A DNA stretch of 20,423 nt, from NCBI GenBank assembly GCA_937872165.1, contig CALMOR010000006.1, positions 41,565-61,987 of the forward strand. Reading direction: 5' to 3'. Origin of the DNA: an uncultured Burkholderiales bacterium (GTDB taxonomy: Bacteria > Pseudomonadota > Gammaproteobacteria > Burkholderiales > Burkholderiaceae_D). A program made the position numbers and the translations under genes. Shown piece by piece: positions 6,948 through 14,528 of this stretch. Numbering within the stretch: position 1 is the stretch's first letter; each line of letters begins with the position of its first letter. The notes below the pieces were generated by a model. It was given only the letters and a program-made list of their open reading frames with translations. It had not been told where the DNA came from and did not search any database.

Positions 6948-7991
6948 ATGCGGGGCGCCGGCGTGAGCGGAGGGCGGCCGGGCGGCCCCCGCATCGTCCT
7001 CTGTCTGCTGGTCGGCCTTCTCTGCCTGGGAAACGGGGCGCCTGCCGCGGCGGCGGCGCCCGTCTACGGGCCGGAACTCGAGGGCTTCGCGTATCCGTAT
7101 CCACTGCGGCACTTCCGCTTCGAGTCGCAGGGAACGGCGCTGCGGATGGCGTACATGGACGTCGCCGCCCGAGGACCCGCGAACGGCCGCACGATCGTGC
7201 TGATGCACGGCAAGAACTTCTGCGGCGCGACCTGGGAAGCGTCGATCGACGTGCTGGCCGGCGCCGGCTATCGGGTCGTGGTACCCGACCAGGTCGGCTT
7301 CTGCGCATCGACCAAGCCGGAGCACTACCAGTATTCGTTCCAGCAACTGGCCGCGAACACGACGGCCCTGCTCGACGCGATCGGGGTCGGCTCGGTCATC
7401 GTGATGGGCCATTCGACCGGCGGCATGGTCGCCGCGCGCTTCGCGCTGATGTATCCGGACCGCGTCGACCAGCTCGTGATGGTCAACCCGATCGGCCTCG
7501 AGGACTGGAAGGCGCTCGGCGTGCCGAGCCGCACCGTCGACCAATGGAACGCGCGCGAACTCGCGCTGACGGCCGACAGCGTCCGGCAGTACGAGAAGAC
7601 GACCTACTACGTCGGCGACTGGAGGCCCGGCTACGAACGCTGGGTCGAGATGCTCGCCGGCCTCAACGCGGGACCGGGTCATCGGCTCGTCGCGTGGAAC
7701 TCGGCGCTGATCTACGACATGATCTTCACGCAGCCGGTGATCTACGAGATGCCGCTGCTGAAGATGCCGGTGCTGCTGCTGGTCGGCACCGCCGACACGA
7801 CCGCGATCGGCAGCGACCTCGCGGCGCCCGACGTGACGGCCAGGCTCGGACGCTACGGCGTGCTCGGCAAGGAGGTCGTGGCGCGGTTGCAGAAGGGTCG
7901 GTTGATCGAATTCGAGGGACTCGGCCACGCGCCGCAGATCCAGCAGCCCGAGCGCTTCCACGAGGCCCTGCTGCCCGCGCTGCTCCACTGA
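6948..7991 (+). CDS. Exported alpha/beta-hydrolase
   Basis: 347 residues. A signal peptide (hydrophobic core IVLCLLVGLLCLG, cleavage near the AAAAA stretch at about residue 37) directs it to the periplasm or outside. The hydrolase fold is clear: oxyanion segment VLMHGKNFCGATWE (85-97), nucleophile elbow GHSTGG with S156, acid D283 in VGTADTTAIG, and catalytic histidine H327 in EGLGHAPQ. All three triad residues are present, so it should be active, but the family cannot be narrowed to esterase, epoxide hydrolase, haloperoxidase or another activity. It starts at ATG 6948 with a strong GGAGG seven bases upstream, and is 36 bases after creA, possibly in the same unit. The next gene is convergent. 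Confidence 0.92.
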   Translation: MRGAGVSGGRPGGPRIVLCLLVGLLCLGNGAPAAAAAPVYGPELEGFAYPYPLRHFRFESQGTALRMAYMDVAARGPANGRTIVLMHGKNFCGATWEASIDVLAGAGYRVVVPDQVGFCASTKPEHYQYSFQQLAANTTALLDAIGVGSVIVMGHSTGGMVAARFALMYPDRVDQLVMVNPIGLEDWKALGVPSRTVDQWNARELALTADSVRQYEKTTYYVGDWRPGYERWVEMLAGLNAGPGHRLVAWNSALIYDMIFTQPVIYEMPLLKMPVLLLVGTADTTAIGSDLAAPDVTARLGRYGVLGKEVVARLQKGRLIEFEGLGHAPQIQQPERFHEALLPALLH

Positions 7992-8112
7992 GGCCGCGGC
8001 GCGCCGGCGCGGGGACGCACTACGGGCTGCGCCGCACGCTCGTCGCAGGACCGCTGTCGTGGGTGCGGAGCCGAAGGGACGCGGAGCCGCAGCGGGCCGC
8101 GCGTCCGGACGA

Positions 8113-9096
8113 TCAGCCGAAGCCCGACACGTCGTGCGGCACGTAGGGCGCCTCGAGTGCGGCGATCTCGTCGTCGCCGAGCTTCAGCTCGAGCGCGGCG
8201 ACGGCGTCCTCGAGATGCTGCATCCGGGTCGCGCCGACGATCGGCGCCGTCACCGCCTGCGAGCGCATCACCCACGCGAGCGCGACCTGCGCGCGCGGCA
8301 CGCCCCGCGCGGCCGCGACCGCGCCGACCGCTTCGACGACGCGACGGTCGGCATCGGCCGTGTGCGCGAGATAGAGCGAGCGGCCGAACGTGTCGGTCTC
8401 GCTGCGTGCGCTGACCGAGTCCCAGTCGCGCGTCAGACGGCCGCGCGCCAGAGGGCTCCACGGGATGACGCCGATGCCCTGGTCCGCGCACAAGGGCAGC
8501 ATCTCGCGCTCCTCTTCGCGGTTGATCAGGTTCAGATGGTTCTGCATCGTCGAGAAGCGCGTCCAGCCGTGACGCTCCGAGGCCGTCAGCGCCTTCGCGA
8601 ACTGCCACGCGAACATCGACGACGCGCCGATGTAGCGCGCCTTGCCCGCCTTGACGACGTCGTGCAGAGCCTCGAGCGTCTCCTCGATCGGCGTCTGGTA
8701 GTCCCAGCGATGGATCTGGTAGAGATCGACGTGGTCGGTGCCGAGCCGTCGCAGGCTGTTGTCGATCTCGGTGAAGATCGCCTTCCTCGACAGGCCGCCG
8801 ATGTTCGCGCCCTCGCGCAACGGAAAGAAGACCTTGGTCGCGATGACGACCTCGTCGCGCCGCGCGAAGTCCTTCAGCGCGCGGCCGACGATCTCTTCGG
8901 ACGTGCCGTCCGAATAGGTGTTCGCGGTGTCGAAGAAGTTGATGCCGAGCTCGACCGCACGCTGGATGAACGGCCGGCTCGCGGCCTCGTCGAGCGTCCA
9001 CGGATGCGTGCCGCGATCCGGAACGCCGTACGTCATGCAGCCCAGGCAGAGGGGCGAGACCTTGAGGCCGGTGCGGCCCAGCGTGACGAATTTCAT
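8113..9096 (-). CDS. Aldo/keto reductase, YajO-like
   Basis: NAD(P)H-dependent cytoplasmic oxidoreductase of 327 residues. The catalytic tetrad is in place: D56 and Y61 in FFDTANTYSDG, K88 in VVIATKVF and H129 in LYQIHRWD. Stretches such as LCLGCMTYGVPDRG, EEIVGRALKDFARR, TPIEETLEALHDVVKAGKAR and VIPWSPLARGRLTR closely resemble E. coli YajO, an AKR linked to conversion of ribulose 5-phosphate to 1-deoxyxylulose 5-phosphate as well as general carbonyl reduction. Whether this enzyme shares that activity is not shown. ATG 9096 is preceded by AAGGAG with a five-base spacer, which settles the start; a longer open frame upstream has no family similarity. It stands alone, divergent from the DUF885 gene and convergent with the hydrolase. 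Confidence 0.95.
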   Translation of the reverse strand: MKFVTLGRTGLKVSPLCLGCMTYGVPDRGTHPWTLDEAASRPFIQRAVELGINFFDTANTYSDGTSEEIVGRALKDFARRDEVVIATKVFFPLREGANIGGLSRKAIFTEIDNSLRRLGTDHVDLYQIHRWDYQTPIEETLEALHDVVKAGKARYIGASSMFAWQFAKALTASERHGWTRFSTMQNHLNLINREEEREMLPLCADQGIGVIPWSPLARGRLTRDWDSVSARSETDTFGRSLYLAHTADADRRVVEAVGAVAAARGVPRAQVALAWVMRSQAVTAPIVGATRMQHLEDAVAALELKLGDDEIAALEAPYVPHDVSGFG

Positions 9097-9385
9097 CGAT
9101 GCTCCTTCGGGAATCGGGTGTGCGCGACGCGGGCACCGGGGCGCCAGGTCTGCAGCGAAGAGGCCCGGTGCGGCCGAGCCGTGGCCGAGTCGCGGGGCGA
9201 CCATAGGGCAGTCGCGCCGCCAGGCCGCTCGCATGATGCACGAGCGCCCGACGAGCCCCGCGCCGCGGACGCGCCGCACGGCACGCTCGACGGCGCGTCC
9301 CGACCGGGGTCGGTTGTACGAGAATGCGGTTCCCCGCGGCTGCAGGTGCTGCGCGGCTCCGCCCCGAACTCTTCCACGATCGAAC
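9097..9385. other. Divergent intergenic region (AKR / DUF885), largest gap in the window
   Basis: 289 bases between two divergent starts. Two symmetric elements are visible. GCACCGGG (9133-9140) and CCCGGTGC (9164-9171) are perfect 8-base inverted arms around a 23-base loop, nearer the reductase. CCGACC-GG-GGTCGG (9300-9313) is a compact 14-base dyad 72 bases before the DUF885 start. Either could be an operator, but short dyads are frequent at this GC content. I found no convincing promoter hexamers and no small gene. Confidence 0.4.
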
Positions 9386-11215
9386 ATGACCCTGATCCAG
9401 ATCCGTCGCTCGCGGTTACTCGCACCGGTCGTTTCGTTGACATTGTCCACCGTCCTGTCGACTTCATCGCCGGCCGCCTCGGCGGTCGATCCCCGGCCCG
9501 CGCACGAGCGGCTGACCGAGCTCGCGATGCGCAGCATCGACGTCGCGGTCGCGGACGATCCGGTCGTCGCGACCGACATCGGCCTGCCGGGCCACGACGG
9601 CGACCTCGTCCCGCCGACCGAGGCGCGCCGCGCGGCGGCCATCGCACGGCTGCAGTCGTGGAAGCGAGAGCTCGCCGCCATCGAGCAGGCCGCGGGCGCG
9701 AACCTCTCGCTCGCCGATGCAGACGATGCGAAGCTGCTGCGCGCCCAGTTCGACGGCCAGCTCGCCGACGCACTGGTCCGCCAGTGCGACCGCAAGAGCT
9801 ACGCGGCCGCGACCCTGCGGCTGACCGGCGCGATCTTCACGCAGTTCCTCCACCTGCCGGTCCCCGGACGCGAAGGCGCCACGTCGGCGGATCTCGACCG
9901 TGCGTGGGCCGACATCGCTTCCCGCCTGTCGAAAGGCAGCGGCTACATCGTCGCGGGGCAGCGGCTCGTCACGCGGCCGGGCCACTTGGCGGGCGTCGTC
10001 GGCAGCCAGCAGCTGGCCGGCACGACCGACTTCCTCGGCGGCGCGCTGACCGACGCCGCGCGCGGCCAGCTGGCCCACGATCCGGCCGCGTTCGAGCGCT
10101 TCGCCGCCGCGCGCGACGCGGTCCTCGCGACGGTCGCGTCGACGAAGGCGTACATCGATGCCCATGTCTCTTCGTGGCCCGAGAACCACGCCATCGGCAA
10201 GGCGGCCTACGACCGCATGCTCCGCGACGAGCAGCTGCTGCCGTACGACAGTGCCGACGTCGAGCGCATCGGTCGCGACGCGCTCGCCCACGGCTGGGCC
10301 GAGGAAGCATGGCTCGCTTCGCTGTCGAAGGAACGGAAGCTGCCGTTCGGCGCGGCGAGCGGCGGCGGCATGGCGCCCGGCGGTCCCGCGCTGGTGGACT
10401 ATTACCGCGACCGGCTGGCCGAACTGAAGCAGTTCGTCCAGGACCACGACCTCGTCACCATCCCGGCGTGGCTCGGCTCAATGGAGATCGTCGAGACGCC
10501 GCCCTTTCTGCAGCCGATCTCGCCGGGCGCTTCGATGAACCCGCCCCGCCTGTTCTCGCCGTCGACCACCGGCTACTACTTCATCACGCCGCCGAAGTCG
10601 CTCGACGACGCGGCCGCGCGCCTCGACATGAACGAGGACTTCGATCGTGACCGCATCTGGTCGACCGGCGCGCACGAGGCGATGCCGGGTCACTTCTTCC
10701 AGTTGTCGATCGCGCGTCGCCATCCGGACTACGTGCGCAAGATCGCCAACTCGGGCGTCTTCGACGAGGGCTGGGCCTTCTACGGCGAAGAGATGTTCGT
10801 GCGCCTCGGCCTCTACGGCGACGACCTCGACGCGCGGCTGTTCACCGCGCGCTGGGAACGCGTGCGCGGCGCCCGCGCGATCGTCGACACGAAGCTCGCC
10901 TCCGGTGAATGGTCGGTCGACCGGGCGGCGCGCTTCTTCGAGGAACAGTCGGGCTTCACGAAGGGCGCGGCGGAAGCGGCGGTCCGCGGCATCGCCCTCG
11001 GGCCGGGCTATGTCATCGCCTACACGGTGGGCCGTCTCCAGCTCGAGACGCTGCTCGGCGAATACCAGCGCAGGACCGGCGACCGGGGGTCGCTCCGCGA
11101 CTTCCACGATCGGTTGCTGTCGTACGGTTCGGTGCCGTTCTCGATCCTCGGACCCGAGCTGCTGGCCGACCTCGACGAGCCGGCCGCGACGGTGCGCGAG
11201 CGCGCCGGCTACTGA
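9386..11215 (+). CDS. Secreted DUF885 family protein, putative metallopeptidase
   Basis: 609 residues, the normal length for DUF885. A signal peptide (MTLIQIRRSRLLAPVV..., cleavage after AASA near residue 35) suggests a periplasmic or extracellular location. The family core is intact: HEAMPGHFFQ at 430-439, with an HE-x3-GH arrangement, and EGWAFYGE starting at E461. These resemble gluzincin-like zinc ligands (two histidines plus a downstream glutamate), so a zinc-dependent peptidase or carboxypeptidase role is plausible, though most family members are uncharacterised. Y/F-rich segments GYYFITPPKSLDD and ALGPGYVIAYTVGRLQ are also family-typical. Start ATG 9386 gives the signal peptide; no good ribosome site precedes it. 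Its stop lies inside the end of the opposing FUSC gene (7-base overlap). Confidence 0.92.
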   Translation: MTLIQIRRSRLLAPVVSLTLSTVLSTSSPAASAVDPRPAHERLTELAMRSIDVAVADDPVVATDIGLPGHDGDLVPPTEARRAAAIARLQSWKRELAAIEQAAGANLSLADADDAKLLRAQFDGQLADALVRQCDRKSYAAATLRLTGAIFTQFLHLPVPGREGATSADLDRAWADIASRLSKGSGYIVAGQRLVTRPGHLAGVVGSQQLAGTTDFLGGALTDAARGQLAHDPAAFERFAAARDAVLATVASTKAYIDAHVSSWPENHAIGKAAYDRMLRDEQLLPYDSADVERIGRDALAHGWAEEAWLASLSKERKLPFGAASGGGMAPGGPALVDYYRDRLAELKQFVQDHDLVTIPAWLGSMEIVETPPFLQPISPGASMNPPRLFSPSTTGYYFITPPKSLDDAAARLDMNEDFDRDRIWSTGAHEAMPGHFFQLSIARRHPDYVRKIANSGVFDEGWAFYGEEMFVRLGLYGDDLDARLFTARWERVRGARAIVDTKLASGEWSVDRAARFFEEQSGFTKGAAEAAVRGIALGPGYVIAYTVGRLQLETLLGEYQRRTGDRGSLRDFHDRLLSYGSVPFSILGPELLADLDEPAATVRERAGY

Positions 11216-13443
11216 CGCTGCGACGACGCGCCTTCGAGACTCCGCAGCACGCGGTCCGCGTCGTCCCTCACCTCCGAGGCCAGCGCGGTCGCGAGCCGTA
11301 GCCGGCGCAGCAGCCACGGACTGAGATCGTGCTCGAACGGGTCCGGCAGCGCGAGCGCCTCGGTGCTGGTCGCAGCGCGCGGGTCCGACGGCTTCGTCGA
11401 TCGATCGTCGCCGAGGGTCTCGGCGATGCCGAAGGCCGCCGTCACCAGCGGCGACGCGAGCCGGGCCGCGTCGAGTCGTCCGCGCCGCAACAACAGCGTG
11501 GTCTTGGCCGCCGTCAGCTGCGCGAGCAGCTGATAGCTGTGCGCGAGCAGGTTGCCGAGCGCCTCGAGCGGCGGTCTCACGGCGCCGGGCTCCGACAGCG
11601 AACGTTGCACGGCCTGCACGAGAGCGGACAGGCTGTCGTAGACCTCGCGCCGGGCGAGCCGCCATTCGAGTTCGGGCTCCTCGTCGACGGCTTCGAGCTG
11701 GCCCAGGCCGAGCGCGAGACGCGCATGACGCGCGTGGGCTCTCAGCGTGCGTTGGACCAGCACCGGAATCTGCGTGCGTTCCCACGACGGCAGCACGTAG
11801 CTGAAGGCCCAGGCGACCGCGACGCCGATCAGCGTGTCGGCGATCCGCTCGAAGGCCTCGAACACCGGACTGACCTCGACGTTCAACGCGTGGGCCTGCG
11901 TCAGCGCGAGCACGGTCGCCGCGATGGCCGCGACCAGATAGCGCTTCACCGCGAACGCATGAGCGACGCCCTGCGCGGCCGCGACGATCACGAGCAGCGT
12001 CAGCGGCGTCTGGTCGAGTGCGATCAGGCCGCCCGCGAAGAGCGACCCCGCGAGCGTGCCGAGCACGCGGCTGTTGCGACGCTCCAGCGTCTGCGCGAGG
12101 CTGCCGCGCAGGACCACCGTGATCGTCAGCAACACCCAGTAGGGATGCGTGCCCCAGGGCAACGCGAGCGAGATCGCATAGCCGGTCGCCGTGGCCATCG
12201 CCGCGCGCAACGCGTGCCGCAACGGCGGGGCGTCCCAGCGCCAGAGCGCCATGAACGGACGCAAGGACCACGCGGTCGGGCTGACGAACATCTTCCAGGT
12301 CGCCCGCACGACCGCGAGGTCGGGCGTCGCGTCGCCCCGTGCGAGCGCGATCAGCCGCAGCGTCTCGTCGTCGATGTGACCGACGCGATCGGCGATCCCG
12401 CGCGCGAGCATCGCCGGCGAAGGCCGGGGCGCGGCGGTGTCTCGGTCGGCGCCGTCGACGCCGGTCGGGTCGTCGACGCCCCAGTCGAGCGACTGCAGCC
12501 GCGGTCGATGGCTCGCGTAGACGGCCGGCTTCCTCGCCAGCAGCAGCGCGTCGGCGAGGCGTTCGATCTCGCGGGCGAGCTCGAACAGCGTGTGGCGGAG
12601 CGCGGCGACGACTTCGGCGTGGGCCGGTCGCGTCACCAGCGTCTCGAGGTCCAGTTCGCAGGCCAGCAGGTGATCGCGCATCTCGAGGATGCGCACCAGC
12701 ATGCCGGCCAGGCGCTGACGACGCCGGGTGCGCGGAGACTCGAGCAGGATGTCGCGCGCGCCCTGGAGCTGGTCGGCGAGGGCCGCCTGTTCGCGCAGCA
12801 GCCGTCCGAGCGGTTGCGACGGTCGCTCGCCGCCCGAAGCCAGCGGCACGAACTGTCGTGCCTGCGTCCGCATCAGCGCCGCGATGGCCAGCAGCGTGTC
12901 GACGAGCATCAGCACGCGGTAGCGCGCGTTGAGCAACGCGTTCGACGCGGTGGCCCACGCCATGTACGCGAACATCCCGAGCGCGAAGTAGACGGTGGTC
13001 TGCAACGCGCCGTGTCCGTCGAGATGCCCGGGCACGGCGATCGACAGGACGATCGCGAGCATCGCCGACACCGACAGCGGGATGCCGCGCTTGCCCCACG
13101 CCGCGGCGAGGAACGCGAAGAACGACGCGGGCACGATCAGCAGGCCGAGGCGCAGCGCGTCGTCGTGCAGCCACTGCACCGCGAAGAACAGCGGCAGGCC
13201 GATGACCGCTGTCGGCAAGAGCTGGATGAACTTGCCGCGCCGCGGTGCCGGCTGGTCGGGTGGGACCGCGGCGATGACACCGACGGCCGCGGCCGCCGAC
13301 GCGAACGTCCCGAGGAAGAACTGCACCGCCAGCGAGACCACGAAGAGGCCGACGCCGGCGGACAGCCCGATGAGCACGTAGGGACTGAGCGCCGTGCGCA
13401 GCGCCGTGCGCGCACCGCGCTCGAACGCGACGCCGACGCGCAT
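11209..13443 (-). CDS. FUSC-family inner membrane protein (YccS/aromatic acid exporter-like)
   Basis: 744 residues in the layout of FUSC/YccS/AaeB-like proteins: an N-terminal membrane block (about 20-185), a cytoplasmic helical region (about 190-395), a second membrane block with the FUSC signature (about 400-550, including RHALRAAMATATGYAISLAL, PYWVLLTITVVLRGSLAQT and RVLGTLAGSLFAGG), and a C-terminal helical domain. Related proteins include aromatic carboxylic acid exporters and fusaric acid resistance proteins; no HlyD-type adaptor is beside it, so transport is inference. It starts at ATG 13443, whose A is also the last base of the DUF1415 stop (TGATG), so translation is probably coupled. 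It ends with TAG, overlapping the DUF885 gene tail to tail. Confidence 0.9.
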   Translation of the reverse strand: MRVGVAFERGARTALRTALSPYVLIGLSAGVGLFVVSLAVQFFLGTFASAAAAVGVIAAVPPDQPAPRRGKFIQLLPTAVIGLPLFFAVQWLHDDALRLGLLIVPASFFAFLAAAWGKRGIPLSVSAMLAIVLSIAVPGHLDGHGALQTTVYFALGMFAYMAWATASNALLNARYRVLMLVDTLLAIAALMRTQARQFVPLASGGERPSQPLGRLLREQAALADQLQGARDILLESPRTRRRQRLAGMLVRILEMRDHLLACELDLETLVTRPAHAEVVAALRHTLFELAREIERLADALLLARKPAVYASHRPRLQSLDWGVDDPTGVDGADRDTAAPRPSPAMLARGIADRVGHIDDETLRLIALARGDATPDLAVVRATWKMFVSPTAWSLRPFMALWRWDAPPLRHALRAAMATATGYAISLALPWGTHPYWVLLTITVVLRGSLAQTLERRNSRVLGTLAGSLFAGGLIALDQTPLTLLVIVAAAQGVAHAFAVKRYLVAAIAATVLALTQAHALNVEVSPVFEAFERIADTLIGVAVAWAFSYVLPSWERTQIPVLVQRTLRAHARHARLALGLGQLEAVDEEPELEWRLARREVYDSLSALVQAVQRSLSEPGAVRPPLEALGNLLAHSYQLLAQLTAAKTTLLLRRGRLDAARLASPLVTAAFGIAETLGDDRSTKPSDPRAATSTEALALPDPFEHDLSPWLLRRLRLATALASEVRDDADRVLRSLEGASSQRQ

Positions 13444-14030
13444 CAGGTCGAGCTCGCGGGCCGTGCCCGGTCGCGCGCGATCGCGTCGGCCCGGCAGGCC
13501 GCGCACAGTGCGGCCCAGCCTTCGGCACCGAGGCCTTCCATCGTCGCGATGTTGACCGCGTAGATCGCCGCGGGGTCGGGGATCGCGGCGACCGCGCGAT
13601 CCATCGAGGTCTCGCGGATCAGCTGCAGGACCGGATGCGGCGACCGGTTGGTCGCGTTGCCGAGGTCGTCGTCGGCGGTGCCGGCGAAGCGGTAGCGCGG
13701 ATGGAAGGTCGCGAGCTGCACGAAGCCTTCGAGATCGAGCGCGGCGATGCAGTCCTCCGCCTCGCCGACGAATTCGTTGTAGTCGTCGAAGTCGCCGAGC
13801 ACGCGCGGATGGATCAGCAGCGTCGTCTCGACCTCGGATTCCGGCGCGTCGACCAGGTAGCGCAGCTCGTCGAGCAACGCTTCGCGAAGCGCTCCCGGAT
13901 CGATCGTCTCGCAGAGGGCGTAACGGACGCGACCGCGGACCTGCGGCGCCCGCGCGAACGGACAGAGGTTCAGGCCGATCACGACGCGGTCGACCCATGC
14001 TCTGGTTTCCGAGACGGCGTCGACAGGCAT
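13443..14030 (-). CDS. DUF1415 domain-containing protein
   Basis: 195 residues, full length for DUF1415. Family-typical stretches are RVVIGLNLCPFARAP near the N-terminus and YRFAGTADDDLGNATNRSPHPVLQLIRE in the second half; the conserved Cys in NLCPFA and the acidic DDD followed by TNRSP are suggestive of a catalytic or metal site, but no function is established. There is no signal peptide, so it is probably cytoplasmic. Start ATG 14030 fits family N-termini; the ribosome site is weak (GAAGGG, distant). Its TGA shares one base with the ATG of the FUSC gene, which argues for a functional link to that membrane protein. A -10-like GATAAT lies 39 bases upstream. Confidence 0.92.
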   Translation of the reverse strand: MPVDAVSETRAWVDRVVIGLNLCPFARAPQVRGRVRYALCETIDPGALREALLDELRYLVDAPESEVETTLLIHPRVLGDFDDYNEFVGEAEDCIAALDLEGFVQLATFHPRYRFAGTADDDLGNATNRSPHPVLQLIRETSMDRAVAAIPDPAAIYAVNIATMEGLGAEGWAALCAACRADAIARDRARPASST

Positions 14031-14068
14031 GCGGACGGTACCCTTCGTTAAGAGGAGGAAGCCGTGAG

Positions 14069-14074
14069 ATTATC
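14069..14074 (-). promoter_or_regulatory. Candidate -10 element for the DUF1415-FUSC operon
   Basis: GATAAT on the minus strand (5 of 6 to TATAAT), 38 bases before the DUF1415 start, in otherwise GC-rich sequence. No matching -35 is seen at 16-18 bases, so this is a partial match only. Confidence 0.3.
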
Positions 14075-14184
14075 GTGAAGCGTCCGCGGCACGAGGCGGG
14101 GCTCGCCGCGAGGCCCGACCGCGGCGACGACGGTCACCCGCTTTCGTCGCCGGAACGCGTTGCCGCACGGACCGTCAACCCCGA

Positions 14185-14213
14185 TTTACAAGCCTCGTTG
14201 TCGTGCCTATGCT
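14185..14213 (+). promoter_or_regulatory. Predicted sigma70-type promoter of the toxin-antitoxin operon
   Basis: TTTACA (14185-14190, 5 of 6 to the -35 consensus), a 17-base spacer, then TATGCT (14208-14213, 4 of 6 to the -10 consensus). It is the best promoter match I found in the window. A start seven bases after the -10 would be base 14220, the A of the toxin ATG, so the mRNA would be leaderless or nearly so. Arms ACAA (14188-14191) and TTGT (14198-14201) form a short dyad overlapping the -35 and spacer, a possible antitoxin operator. Confidence 0.55.
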
Positions 14214-14219
14214 GCAGCG

Positions 14220-14528
14220 ATGCTCAGGATCGTCACCACGCCCACCTTCGACCGATGGATCGACACCGTCCCGGCGAAGGCCGCGCAGTTGAGCATCGCC
14301 GCGCGCATCACGCGGCTCGAGGCCGGCGACCTCCGCAACCTGCTCGCGGTCGGCGAAGGCATCCTCCAGTTGCAGGTCGACCATGGAGACGGCTTCCGGA
14401 TCTATCTGTCGCCGCTCGCCGGCGGACACGGCAACGGCTTCACCGTGCTCAGCGGCAGCGACGACTTCGCGACGCATTCTTCCAGCATCACCGAGGCGGC
14501 GACGCTCGCCGCGCGTTTCGAGGAATGA
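14220..14528 (+). CDS. RelE-superfamily addiction-module toxin-like protein, divergent
   Basis: 102 residues. Position, size and pattern (FDRWIDTVPAKAAQLSIAARITRLEAGDLRNLLAVGEGILQLQ, then DHGDGFRIY with R60) match the putative addiction-module killer protein group of the RelE/ParE superfamily, which cleave mRNA at the ribosome. Family members usually have ELR before the GYR-Y segment and GGDKxxQ near the C-terminus; here these read QLQ and GSDDFATH, so some residues expected in catalysis are missing. Activity is therefore doubtful. There is no ribosome site before ATG 14220, and the promoter match puts transcription start on this ATG. Its TGA overlaps the antitoxin ATG (ATGA at 14525-14528), in toxin-first order, as is usual for this group. 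Confidence 0.82.
   Translation: MLRIVTTPTFDRWIDTVPAKAAQLSIAARITRLEAGDLRNLLAVGEGILQLQVDHGDGFRIYLSPLAGGHGNGFTVLSGSDDFATHSSSITEAATLAARFEE

Noticed and set aside
8065..8089. Direct repeat GCGGAGCCG at 8065-8073 and 8081-8089
   Set aside because: Nine-base repeats are expected by chance at this base composition and lie in a convergent gap with no sign of function.
7992..8112. Possible bidirectional terminator between the hydrolase and reductase genes
   Set aside because: GC-rich with short repeats such as GCGGAGCCG twice, but no clear stem followed by a T-run on either strand.
9097..9795. N-terminal extension of the aldo/keto reductase frame
   Set aside because: AAGGAG directly before ATG 9096 and alignment with YajO-type N-termini set the start; the extension runs through the DUF885 promoter and gene.
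14051..14078. Strong plus-strand Shine-Dalgarno-like AGAGGAGGAA followed by GTG and a four-codon frame, with a second GTG overlapping its stop
   Set aside because: The tiny frame is not supported by any similarity and the signal lies in the leader region of the opposite-strand DUF1415 gene; most likely chance, though a leader peptide before the TA operon is not excluded.
13997..14524. Upstream extension of the antitoxin frame through the toxin gene
   Set aside because: The frame is open by chance; the ATGA overlap and the family N-terminus (starting near LVPWDSSKYL) place the start at 14525.
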